In this document: positions 54,550-64,000 of the stretch, one piece after another
Position numbering within the stretch: position 1 is the first letter of the stretch
Layout: the number at the start of each line of letters is the position of its first letter
NCBI GenBank assembly: GCA_000507305.1
Contig: DF241558.1
Span: 1-64,000 of the forward strand
Length of the DNA: 64,000 bases
Source: Breviolum minutum Mf 1.05b.01
Lineage: Eukaryota > Sar > Dinophyceae > Suessiales > Symbiodiniaceae
Direction of reading: 5' to 3'
Translations under genes and position numbers: made by a program
The notes under the pieces: generated by a model
What the model was told of the DNA's origin: nothing
What the model saw: the letters and a program-made list of their open reading frames with translations, nothing else
The model's database searches: none

Positions 54550-54580
54550 CTTCATCCATTTCCGCCAGGAGCATCATAGC
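54550..54580 (-). CDS. short exon candidate
   Basis: Acceptor ccgag|GCT and donor GAAG|GTGGAA enclose AMMLLAEMDE in a GC-rich island (54470-54640). The surrounding frame is open on the minus strand. Confidence 0.3.
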
Positions 54581-55074
54581 CTCGGCAGTTCGCAAGCCAG
54601 AACAGAACTGGTCTCTTCGGAGTATTTCACTCCGTGACTTCGTTAGTCATAAATCTACAACATGAAAATGCAAGATGTCACCAAAGATGCAAGCCACATT
54701 TTGATCCACGGTTGCAGTGCCAAGGAGTAAAACACACAACTGCTCTTAACAGTGCTCTCCAATTATGCTTGGGTTGCAACCATTCTAGGTTGTTTCCCGC
54801 GAGCACAAGCCTGTAAAGCAAGTCTTGCGAAGGTGCTGAAGGGTGCTTCGAAGGAATCGCAAGGTGAGCACTGGAAATTGCGCTTGATGAATTTACGCCG
54901 GTCAGCATGACGGGAGGGAGAATTGGAAGACGATTGGACTTCAAATGTGCAGAAAATTCAAAAATGCAGTGCCATGAGAAGGCTTTCAAATTTCAAATAT
55001 CTGATTGCGTAAAGTGATACCTGTCTATAGTACACTCTCAATTGCAAACAACAATCTTGCTTTTTGACACCAAC

Positions 55075-55208
55075 CAATGACCATAGCCAGACTTTGATTC
55101 CGCCTTCAATGCTTCGTTGTAGGTGCTCGAACTTGTGAGTTTCAGTCTCTTGGCCTTCGTCAAAAGCAGCAATGCCTCTGAGGTCAAGAAACGACGCCAT
55201 GGCCATGA
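55075..55208 (-). CDS. exon, unrecognised
   Basis: The minus frame reads MAMASFLDLRGIAAFDEGQE then TETHKFEHLQRSIEGGIKVW and ends at donor TTG|GTTGGT. The acceptor is either tttcag|TC (55208) or, following the AG|G rule, cagag|GC (55181). Confidence 0.55.
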
Positions 55209-55442
55209 CTGAAATGAAAAGCATGGAGATGGTGGAGACTAGGCTACAGTACATCCTGTAAGGTCCTGTAATCATATTCGGGAGCCATGTTTCAAAAGTG
55301 AAAACAACAACTTCACTGCACGGAAAAGTCCTTTTGAGATGTTCGAGGGTCCTACATTAATCTGGTGAGATTCAACTCGGCACAGGCTCAATTGCACGAA
55401 TTGCATCAATTATGTTGGCTAGTGAGATACACGCATCCTGAC

Positions 55443-57299
55443 TTGAAGCTTCGCACAAACCACCCTCTGTGGAGTCCATCCACTTCGCCTGCTTCCAAAC
55501 GCCTTTCTGATGGCAGCCACCTGCAGATTCTTCCATGGCTCTTCCAAAGGTTCAGAAAAGATTCCACAACTTTGCAGAAACACTATCGCTTTCTTCCACA
55601 ATGCTGAATTCATCTGAATTCCACCATGAAGATGGATCCCAACATGCAGAATCACATGTATCTGATCAATAGTTTTGATTCACCAAGCTCAAACATGCTG
55701 AAATCAAAGTAAATCTCCTTACTTAAACAAGGTTTTCGGGTGACATCACATGACGTGATCTAAATGTAGATACCGGGGAATGGACAGTTTACCAAAGTCT
55801 TAAATGCCGTGATTCCGAGCACCCCTGTGCTCAAGTAGAATTGATACAGTACGATATGAATCTATGAAGTGTAAAAATAACACCACAAAAACCCAAAGCA
55901 CAGCAGTCATAGTCATGCAGCATACATGCTTTCAGATTTTTCAGTATCCTTGTTCCACGTGGCTCCACAAATTTACGTTGTTTCGTCTTGTTTCGTTCGA
56001 CCACGAAGACCAGGGCCCACCGATTAGGCTCGTGAAGGTGTCAGAGTCCGCATTCAAGGATTGTCCTGAAAAGCTTCCGTCGCGGCGATGAAAACATACA
56101 AAGGCAGGTGAGCTGAAACATTGCATAAACCCCAATCACTAGTGACATGTTCAGCAAATAGATATATATATATATATTAACGGATATAACTAGATACACA
56201 ATTGCCACTCATTCAGTTTCGTCGTTCCCTGAAGTTCTGATGTATCAACGATGCCGGGGTTAATCCTCCCTGAAGTTCTGATGTATCAACGATGCTGGGG
56301 TTTCTCTCTTATAGAGGCTCTGAGTATTTTGGATGATGAAGCTGTGAGTACTATGATTACGACATAATGTGTGAGGAGCACACCTTAAATCATAGATTGT
56401 TCCTTCATATCTTCATTATATTTGGGTCCTCAAAACACAGTTGGTACCAAACATGCTGTGCAAAGTGCACGCCAACCGAATCTACATGAATCTACACACC
56501 AGCATTCTTTGACTGGAAGATCTCCAGATTGAGTTTTGGACGATGCATTGTGTCTAAAAGCACTTTGCATGCTGCCTCGGCTGAAGTTAGGCAACACGGT
56601 CTGTGACTTAGAAAGAGCGGGTATACACACATGTCCATGATATCTTCATACTAAGTACATTCAATGTAACGCAACTTCTACAACACATACTTAACACATA
56701 TCAAATGATATCAAAAGCTCAAAAATTCACCGACCCTTGAGACCCTATCCCCATGTTCAGGTGTATACGTTAAAGCGCCCTCCAAGGATTGTTTGAACAT
56801 GAATCTGGGCAATTCATAATAGCCTTCCTCCGTTCCCAATGGCCATGGAAGTTATCTAATATGGGTCCCTCTAAGAGTCATTTTCCATTTGGATTGTGGG
56901 GGGAAAGGCAATTCAACCTGCACTGAGGAGAATTCCCCATATCTTGAGGCACTTTTTGGGGTTTTCGGTCGGCAGCTTGGTCGCGAACATTGCAAACAAC
57001 ATTGAGTCCCAAAACTGGGTCTCCAAAACCAATTCTTGCGCTCTTGCGCAAGCCGCCAGCACGTGATTCAAGTTGCTGGTATCTGCACCTTTGCAGCCGC
57101 AAAAACATACAGCATTTGTCATGATTAGCTTTACTTACAAAGCCATGCCAGGTCACAGTCCCAATTGAAAGGCCACCAACAAAAGACACAAAAACATCAG
57201 TTTTTTGCTCTCGAGACCATTTGGCCATTCCTGGGCGTCTTCATCTATGAGGGTCTGGCGAAGCCCTTGGAACTCCAATTGATCCAACAAACTGAGAGC
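55443..57299 (-). CDS. helical-repeat protein, possibly of the organellar RNA-binding OPR/RAP kind (partial)
   Basis: Five exons join in phase: 57161-57299 (acceptor ttgcag|GCT, GA donor; ALSLLDQLEFQGLRQTLIDE), 56918-57088 (aaag|GTG, GCAG|GTTGAA; LNHVLAACARAQELVLETQF), 56500-56580 (cttcag|CC, GCTG|GTGTGT; EAACKVLLDTMHRPKLNLEI), 55977-56065 (ttcag|GAC, AAC|GTAAAT; QSLNADSDTFTSLIGGPWSS) and 55443-55520 (gcag|GTG, CAA|GTCAGG; VAAIRKAFGSRRSGWTPQRV). The LxAxARAxxL...FW repeat style resembles the degenerate helical repeats of OPR/FAST/RAP-type organellar RNA-binding proteins. This is an inference, as no RAP domain is visible. Both ends are missing. Confidence 0.65.
56226..56302. repeat. tandem duplication, 36-bp copies 41 bp apart
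   Basis: tccctgaagttctgatgtat...gatgc(c/t)ggggtt occurs twice in a row with one difference. Confidence 0.9.
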
Positions 57300-58453
57300 C
57301 TGCAAGCATCGCGCGACAGACACAAATCATTTTGTATTTTCGCAAGCTCAACCGGCTCAAATAGAGAATCTTATTTTAAGGGTACTGTAAGGACTTGTCA
57401 CATCGCATCCAGCTCAGTTTATCGGTGCTTTCTGTTTTTGGCGTTTGCTACATGCCATCTGTACCCCTCTCAGTTCGATACCATTTGCCACTTTCCTGGG
57501 TGGCAACGAAACAAAGAGCATTTATATAGTGGACTTCTTTTCAAGTTCTCAATCCAATGGTACCGCAATGATTGGCTTCAAGTGAATCCAGCTTTGAACA
57601 CATCTGATTTGACTAGAAAGTATTACTGCAGAGGATCCATTCTTTCCTCCCAAACCAAGAGTTGCTTTTAGCCCGATTGTCTTCAGGAATGTAGCTCAAA
57701 GCCAACCGCGAGAAGCATGATAGCATCAAATACTGGGTAGCTTAGCAAATGACTTGATGGATGACTGATGATAGGGATTCGAACCATCACGAAGTGAGAG
57801 TCCACTCTTCATGGAAGTTCATTAGTATGTCAGTATATCCAACCCTTCTATCTAAACAAGCCATCTTTAGATGCTTGATGCTGAGAAAGCTGATAACTGT
57901 AAAAGTACTAACTGTAAACATTCCATGACTTTCAACACCCAACTGCCGAGCTTCTTAGAGGACCCCCTCCACCAAAGGGTTCATTGCTTCGCAGTCTTTC
58001 AGACTCAATCATGGCCTTGCAGTGAGCGCTACAACTGAAATGGAACTGTGGCTGGCTCATGCCTCACGTGTAGTGGAAATCAATGAAGATCGTAACACCA
58101 AGTGACTTGAGTATATAGCCACCAAAAGATTATCCAACTCGTCGGCATTGGGACACATCTTGTCCCTATTATGCTTAAGGCCACCAAACCTTACACCAGT
58201 GATCCCATGTGTAAGCATCGGTATGACCGTGTGACTCGTGACATTGCTGACTCGGGGATCTACTGGATCTGAGTCAATGGAATGAGAATCGATTGAGCAA
58301 TCTTATCAACAGGTTCCACGTAGGATTTCTGGCAGTATTTCTTGTTGAATATAATAATTGTAGATGCTTTTCTTTCATTGCTATGTTTTCTTCACTGGGC
58401 TCAAATCTTCATGACTGCCGCTATCCCATGGATATCCCATCAATATCCGTCAC

Positions 58454-58516
58454 CTGCGGCAGGACTGGATTGTCTTCAGACTCGATTTCCTCCCTGAAGC
58501 GCTCAGGAGTGTCAAC
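58454..58516 (-). CDS. exon, unrecognised acidic segment
   Basis: Acceptor cctcag|GTT and donor CAG|GTGACG enclose 21 in-phase codons, VDTPERFREEIESEDNPVLP. It stands alone. It lies downstream of the gene ending at 59530 and upstream of the one at 57299. Confidence 0.6.
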
Positions 58517-58574
58517 CTGAGGATCTGTCAAGACTCAGCCGAGACATCTAATGTCTTCATATTCAAAAACATTA

Positions 58575-58860
58575 CATATAGTTTATGTATATATATATAC
58601 AGAATTGAATAAGGTATTATATATCAATCCATTATGTGGCATTACATAGTAGCATATATACATGTAAATATGATTATATATATATACACATGTATATATG
58701 ATCATTATATATATATAATAATGTGTATATATATATATGTATATGGGTACTCATCTACATGTCTGTAGTGAATGTACGTACATGCATACAAATATAAGAT
58801 ACTTGTGACACCAGTAGTAATATATGCGTGCAATAACTATATATATATATATACTCTTGA
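58575..58860. repeat. AT microsatellites
   Basis: Repeated (TA)n runs. Similar tracts occur at 5364-5380, 17495-17530, 25040-25090, 52515-52540 and 62970-62990. No gene is seen from 58517 to 59529. Confidence 0.85.
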
Positions 58861-59529
58861 CATCAGAAACTCTGTTGGGAGTCAACTGTTAGTAAAATGA
58901 AACTTGAGTCCTTCAGGTGGGCTATAGTTGTATTTTTTTCAGGTTCTGACATTGTATGTCTCACGGAAGAAAATCCTTATGGATGCGGATCGATTCACAA
59001 CAACTTCGTCGACCACATCACGTGAACATGCAACTTGCGATTCCATGATTGGCACAGTCTGTCTGCGTAGCAATATCATGATACGACATGCATGCATGCA
59101 AAACGTACTAAAATTAGATCACACTGCATCATACTGCGTCTACATGGGCAAAAACAATCACAAAACTGATGTAATGTATCCATACATAGGAGCTGACATG
59201 TTGAAGAAGAACACTTTAGCTTTAGCAAAGCATACTATGTACATGTGTTTGCGAGGGTGTACACTGATGTACGGCCCCTGTCTTGTCCAGTAACTTCTAG
59301 AACAAAAAAAACACCTTTTCTGCAACCCCACACTGAGTTAGCCACAATCACTGGCTGAAATTTGTACCTCCAGCAATCGACCGTATGTCTGTTTGCCTGT
59401 GGTTTTGCCATGGTCATTGCGATGAAGGCGCCATGCAAGTCCAAAGGAAGATTTGAACGATACAACAACATGAAACAAAGACGATTAAACATCATAGAAC
59501 CACCGCAAATCTTCACGCCAATCAAGCAA

Positions 59530-62500
59530 TCAAACATCCATGAACTCCATCAACTCAGTTCCTTGCAAAACTTTCCGTGGTGGCGCTGTGTTCGGCTTGA
59601 TCTTTGCAAGCCTTGCCTTAGGGGATGGGAAAATCATTTTTTTGGAAGTGACCTGCATCACAAACACAAGGATACACGGAATCACAAATACAAACACATC
59701 AATATTGATTGCAATAGAGTCCTATATATCAAACATGTTAAAACACTCACGCATGCCTATACAGGATATCCCATATGATGGGAATCATGAACCATCTGGA
59801 TCCAAAAACATGTATATTGCAATATAGAACATATGGTATATACTGCAGTGTATATAAAAGATATACTGCACATATCTTTTCAAAACATTTTTGAGACCAG
59901 GCCTGTCCCTCCTTTTGTCCTCTCCCCCCTGGCCCAAGCCCTGAATTTCCTGCAGGAAACCCTGAAAGCTCTGATAGCCATTCGTTCTTCTTCTGTCATC
60001 TTGGTGGCTTCCTGGTATTATACTCCGTGCGGTGGGACCCTTAGCGTGAAGGTTGTTTTGAGCTTGCAACCCAGAATTCAATGACTCCAAGTGCTCAATC
60101 TTTGAGGCACCTTTCATAAATTTTCATAATATTGGTTGGTACAAAATCATCAAAATCATGCACCATGTCTAACGATGTCTAATATGCCAATGTAAAAAAA
60201 AAACACTCAGAAACGACAAAATCCAAAAATTTAGGCTTTGCAAATTTCCCCGGACGCCTTTGGCTCGGCCATTGAGACTGCCTTGCATCACTCAGGGTTT
60301 TGTTGCATTTTGTCCAAAACCATCCTGGATGTTTTCCATTTTGTGGCCTGAATTTCGATGTGAGACATAAAGGTTGTGACAGGTTGGTTGAAATAACTCA
60401 ACCACCAACTGCGCACCTCGATAGTCAAACTGAAATCGCTGTAGGTTGCTTCAAAGCCATCTGCCTTGCTGGATGAGTTAGGAAATCGTACGAGATTCTT
60501 ATCTGACCGATACGATTGATGATGGAATTGCAACCTATCGAACTCGTGGTTTAACTTAAAACACAACATTTCAACCTTCTACCCCAAATTAACTCTACAG
60601 AACTTGGTACTGTAACTTGCAGCTTGGAGTGGGAACGATAACCACCCTCCAATGTTCCCAATGTGCTTCACTCACCATAGCAAAGTTAAGTACTATCAGT
60701 CGTATCTTCAGAATCTTCAGCTTTTTGTCAATCTTCCATCTTCCACAATCATTCCAAATATCAAAACTGACTGCTGGATTTGCACTTCTATCTTACACAA
60801 TCATGCCAAATACACTAGTATTGGATTTAGTCTTCCATCTTGCAGAATCATGCCACATATCATGACCGCCCACTTGAATTGATCTTCCATGTGCCAGAGT
60901 GATACCAAATATCACAAACATCTAGGAACGTCAGCTGATACACGTTCACAAACAACAGTGAGCCTGCATCTGCTCCAACAAATGAAGGGACCATGCCTCA
61001 GTGGAATGATCGAATCTGATTTCGGATCGATGGAATATGGAATAAAAGAGAAGCCAAGAAAAGTTAGCTGGCTACTTTTTAGGCATTGTATGACTGGTAT
61101 CAAGTCGAATCCACTTGGTAGCAAGCTTTTGTTGACTTCTCTATTCCACTGGTCCACATGTATCTAACAATCGCTTTGAACCAATCATCCAATTGAGCTC
61201 TCTACCCAGAAACGCCCTGAGCCATGTAGTCCTCCGAGTGCGGTCTGATACAGCTCAGCCGTGGCTGGTAATCCTAAGTTCAATGAAGCTGCCAAGGCAT
61301 CTGGATGTTGCATGGGAGAGGTCAGGTTGAGTATTTGCACATTGCCAGCAACTGTACAGAGAGATTGGAACAGGTTTGGTTTAAGGAATCCCACACATAT
61401 CACAAAGAAGTGTTGTGGAAAGATTTTTCCGGCGTTCCTTTTCCTAGAAGAGCTGAACCGAAGATCCAAGTACAGTCATAGAACATGTTGAAACGTTGAA
61501 ATCATGAAATCAAGGAAATAAATCAAGCTGCCAATCTAAGCTAAAAGAATCAACCCTTCCATAAATTCAAACCATGTCAATGTCACCCTCTTACTCTAAC
61601 TTCAAGAGGAACGCCTCTTGATTCACACGCATGTCCTATTCGTCCTATTCCTGGGCTTACCCCAACTCCATTGTCGTCCAAGGCAGAACAGCTGAAGTAC
61701 CTCTTCGGTCTCATCAAACAGGACCGCTGTTGGTGGATTTTCAGATGCGAAAACCTGGAAGCTGATACATCCAATTGCAGTTCCCAAATCCATGACCTTA
61801 TGAAGGGGTGGCCCAACGTATGCGATGTCGATGGATTTCGCAATTCTATCCCACGATGCTTGTAAGGGGTAATTCATGGTAGTTAAATACACTGGGTGAC
61901 GTGACCACAAAACACTTGCCTTCATATTTTGTTCAGCAGCGTTCAGCGTCTGACGGCAGAACTGGACATTCTGTGCAACGGCGCAAAGTAAACATCTGTT
62001 CATTGCAAATGCGCAAATAGTCATGCTGTTCACCTCGCAAAGATATTACCGTTCACGAAGCGGTGCTTGGATGTATTTCCTTTGGGCAAGGATACTATTG
62101 CATGTTCTTGCTATGAGATAATAGGTATGTAGAATAATCATGGGCGACCATGTAGAAAAATGCAAGATGCATGGAATTGCCACGAAACCCTGCCAAAGCA
62201 AATCCAAGATCAGAACTGTACATTCAAACTTTGCTCAAATTGACACTCTCGTCTCCTCACGCCATGACATGGAACTGCAAAAAAAGCGCCAGCAAGCTTC
62301 AGCTGCACTAAACAACTCGTCAACAGCTCGATCAAGAGACTGCTGCGCACTATGCCTAAGTCACCCTAGACTGGATTCAGCCAATCAGCCACGGTCAGTC
62401 TTGGTCACAAACCTCCACATGATTATTTCATGCAAGGACCGCCGGTCTGTTGTTAAAGCGTCCTGTGAACCAACGCCAAGCCGACCCAGTCATCACTGGA

Positions 62501-62650
62501 AATGCCTGCTTTGCCGGCACATTTCTTCTTCGCAGCCTTTGCTTTTCTTGGTGCAGAACCTGTTGAGTGTTCCACGGAGCCGGCCACTGGCAGCTCAAGA
62601 GCCACAGTGGCCACTGGCTCAGCAGCTTGATCACTGGCAACGCAGCCCAT
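59530..62650 (-). CDS. unrecognised gene with MGC acylation-type N-terminus
   Basis: Exons: 62471-62650 (starts ATG; MGCVASDQAAEPVATVALEL, Lys-rich KAKAAKKK near residue 40; donor TTG|GTTCAC), 61920-61970 (NVQFCRQTLNAAEQNMK, GC donor), 61661-61858 (HTLGHPFIRSWIWELQLDVS, donor GGG|GTAAGC), 61206-61351 (PDALAASLNLGLPATAELYQ), about 60288-60464 (SWWLSYFNQPVTTFMSHIEI), about 59897-60011 (EATKMTEEERMAIRAFR) and 59530-59616 (ARLAKIKPNTAPPRKVLQGT, TGA). The first three join in phase. The later ones are placed by strand and protein sense, and one phase between 61661 and 61351 does not meet. MGC at the start is a typical N-myristoylation/palmitoylation signal, suggesting membrane attachment. A leader-like relic lies 61 bases upstream of the ATG. 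Confidence 0.55.
62471..62650 (-). CDS. first exon of the MGC protein
   Basis: 60 codons from an ATG with Gly2 and Cys3. The frame is GC-rich and alanine/valine-rich, unlike its flanks. The donor is TTG|GTTCAC. Confidence 0.7.
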
Positions 62651-62710
62651 GGTCGTAGAGTGAGTGACAAAAAGGATTGATGCAACAATTTGCAGATCAA
62701 TGAAAATATT

Positions 62711-62721
62711 TTGAGCCAAAA
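62711..62721 (-). promoter_or_regulatory. possible spliced-leader relic
   Basis: On the minus strand TTTTGGCTCAA matches 11 consecutive bases of the dinoflagellate spliced leader, 61 bases upstream of the ATG of the MGC gene. Weaker than the match at 905-918, but in the expected place. Confidence 0.4.
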
Positions 62722-63331
62722 CTGAACATTTGTGGCATACATGCTGTTCCAACATGCTCGAACTACCTCGTGTAACAGAAGTTGTTAATATAGATTTGAA
62801 GGTTGTTGGAACCCACCTCTGGTGCAGAAGGCATGCGTAGATCTACTGTATAGTGTGATCGGTGCCATCAGAAATGGATCATCACGATTTGGATTACCAC
62901 GATTTCAGCTACAAACCGATGCACACGCAAACCCGTTTGGGAGTTTCCACAACAAATTGTGTGTGTAACTGTAAATATATATATATATATACATATGATA
63001 TATGATTATATATGGATAGACTGCATAGATGCTATGGAAAACATGGCATGCATTGGCTACACGTAGCTACACAGAAAAAGAACCGATCTAGCTTGTCTAC
63101 TTGACCAAACCTCATCAAAATTCACTTGGTCAGATCTAGCCATCTCACCATCTGTGGTCCTTTATGAAACATCTTCCTTTGGGCCAATCTCCCCATGGAT
63201 GTGACCTCCAAGGGATGTTGATCTACATCAACTCCAGCACTGTGGATCTCTGCGGTCGCCTCTGCAAAAAAAACGCAAACGCTTATTGCCCTTACGAAGG
63301 TAACTTCACTTGACTGATCAGCGGGAAGAAA

Positions 63332-63965
63332 TTACGCAAATTCATTCTCTTGTTGTGTGTCTTGTTGCATTTCGTTGTCGTGTTGGGAATCTTGAAACAG
63401 GTCAATATCCTCCCAGTCAACTGTGACTGCCAGGCGAAGTAGTGATGCTACTGTACTTGTCCTGATAGCACAATGTGACGCTCCCGAAGAATGACGAGAT
63501 GCAACCCGAAAATGGTGACATATCTCAACAGGGCAAACTGGCCACATGGTGCTAGAAACACATTCAGCTTGGAAAGGGCCACCCTTTCAGTGTATACCAA
63601 GGGATTTGTCCAGCTTGACCAGTATTCGTTTGTCAAGCTGGACCAAAAATGTGTTACACTTCCCCTTTTGAGTGTATGTGTGTAAGTGTGTGTCATATGT
63701 GTAGCGGCCATACCAATCTTCTCTGAGGTGGGGTCTCTTTTCCTGTACTGGCACATGATACGAAGCCATTTTCTCCATATAGATAAAGCATCAACACTTT
63801 ACTGGAGAAACTGCTGCTGGCACAAATGCAAGCAGAACTAATCTTCTGACACAACCATGTCCATACAGAAGACTTGGGGTGTTGGTTCTCAAACTGGTTG
63901 CACCACTCCCCATTGGTTCAAATGGTACCCCGATACCCGTCATCCGTGAGTTTGTGCATCTGTGC
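63332..63965 (-). CDS. 3' end of an unrecognised gene
   Basis: Three exons join in phase: 63929-63965 (acceptor gtaag|GCA; AQMHKLTDDGYR; donor GGG|GTACCA), 63743-63772 (acceptor atggag|AAA; NGFVSCAST; GA donor CAG|GAAAAG) and the terminal exon 63332-63567 (acceptor tccaag|CTG; VCPVEICHHFRVASRHSSGA, then the acidic tail DWEDIDLFQDSQHDNEMQQD and TAA). The first 400 bases of the gene lie to the right of the window or are not seen. No family recognised. An alternative frame in the last exon (LNVFLAPCGQFALLRYVTIF...) stops early at TAG. Confidence 0.5.
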
Positions 63966-64000
63966 CTTACGTCCATGCACTATCCCCGTGTTTCTCAAAT

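Noticed and set aside
54470-54640. tRNA-like stretch (ggtagagcaaccgacctcgaag on the minus strand)
   Set aside because: It resembles a D-arm/anticodon region but I could not build a cloverleaf or find box B; more likely part of a GC-rich exon.
57165-57671. 168-codon plus-strand frame
   Set aside because: Antisense to the helical-repeat exon 57161-57299; no splice or motif support.
62140-62658. 172-codon plus-strand frame
   Set aside because: Antisense to the MGC first exon, which has a good ATG, donor and upstream leader-like motif.

Overview
This looks like nuclear DNA of a dinoflagellate, probably Symbiodiniaceae or a relative. Genes are broken into very small exons (19 to about 230 nt) by long introns. 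Donor sites are a mixture of GT, GC and GA, and acceptors are almost always AG followed by G. Two spots resemble relics of the dinoflagellate spliced leader. Nearly every exon I can support lies on the minus strand, as expected for dinoflagellate unidirectional gene clusters. Most of the 64 kb is intron, repeat or intergenic DNA, and the longest open frames are usually not the real genes.

The anchor is an organellar elongation factor Tu gene on the minus strand, running from about 37.0 kb down to a stop at 996. I rebuilt 25 exons whose reading phases all agree and which sum to 405 codons. The 24 introns use 14 GT, 8 GC and 2 GA donors, and all 24 acceptors read AG|G. Two introns are very large. 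The one at 14588-33361 (18.8 kb) holds exons of a protein with ubiquitin-like folds and a U-box. The one at 7463-14146 (6.7 kb) holds a phase-consistent four-exon gene end. Both sets of exons lie on the same strand as EF-Tu, so other genes appear nested inside it.

Layout by coordinate: 1-918, an Arg/Ser-rich gene leaving the left edge, with a spliced-leader-like relic. 996-37037, EF-Tu with nested genes at 9.8-12.2 kb and about 17-28.3 kb, and a block of tandem repeats at 28.5-32.0 kb. 38-46.2 kb, scattered minus-strand exons of unrecognised genes, interrupted at 42.6-43.25 kb by an AT-rich plus-strand island with a broken giant-virus-like zinc-binding ORF. 46.66-47.93 kb, an intronless cold-shock-like/Cys-His ORF. 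49.5 kb, an inverted-repeat hairpin. 50-54 kb, exons including a PAN/apple-like piece and a gene ending at 51930. 55.4-57.3 kb, a helical-repeat protein. 58.5 kb, one isolated exon. 59.5-62.65 kb, a gene starting with an MGC acylation-type N-terminus just downstream of another leader-like relic. 63.3-64 kb, the 3' end of a gene entering from the right.

Exon calls come from reading splice signals, phase and protein sense by eye. Apart from EF-Tu and the U-box, functions are mostly unknown. Assignment of exons to one transcript is inferred unless phase consistency is stated.
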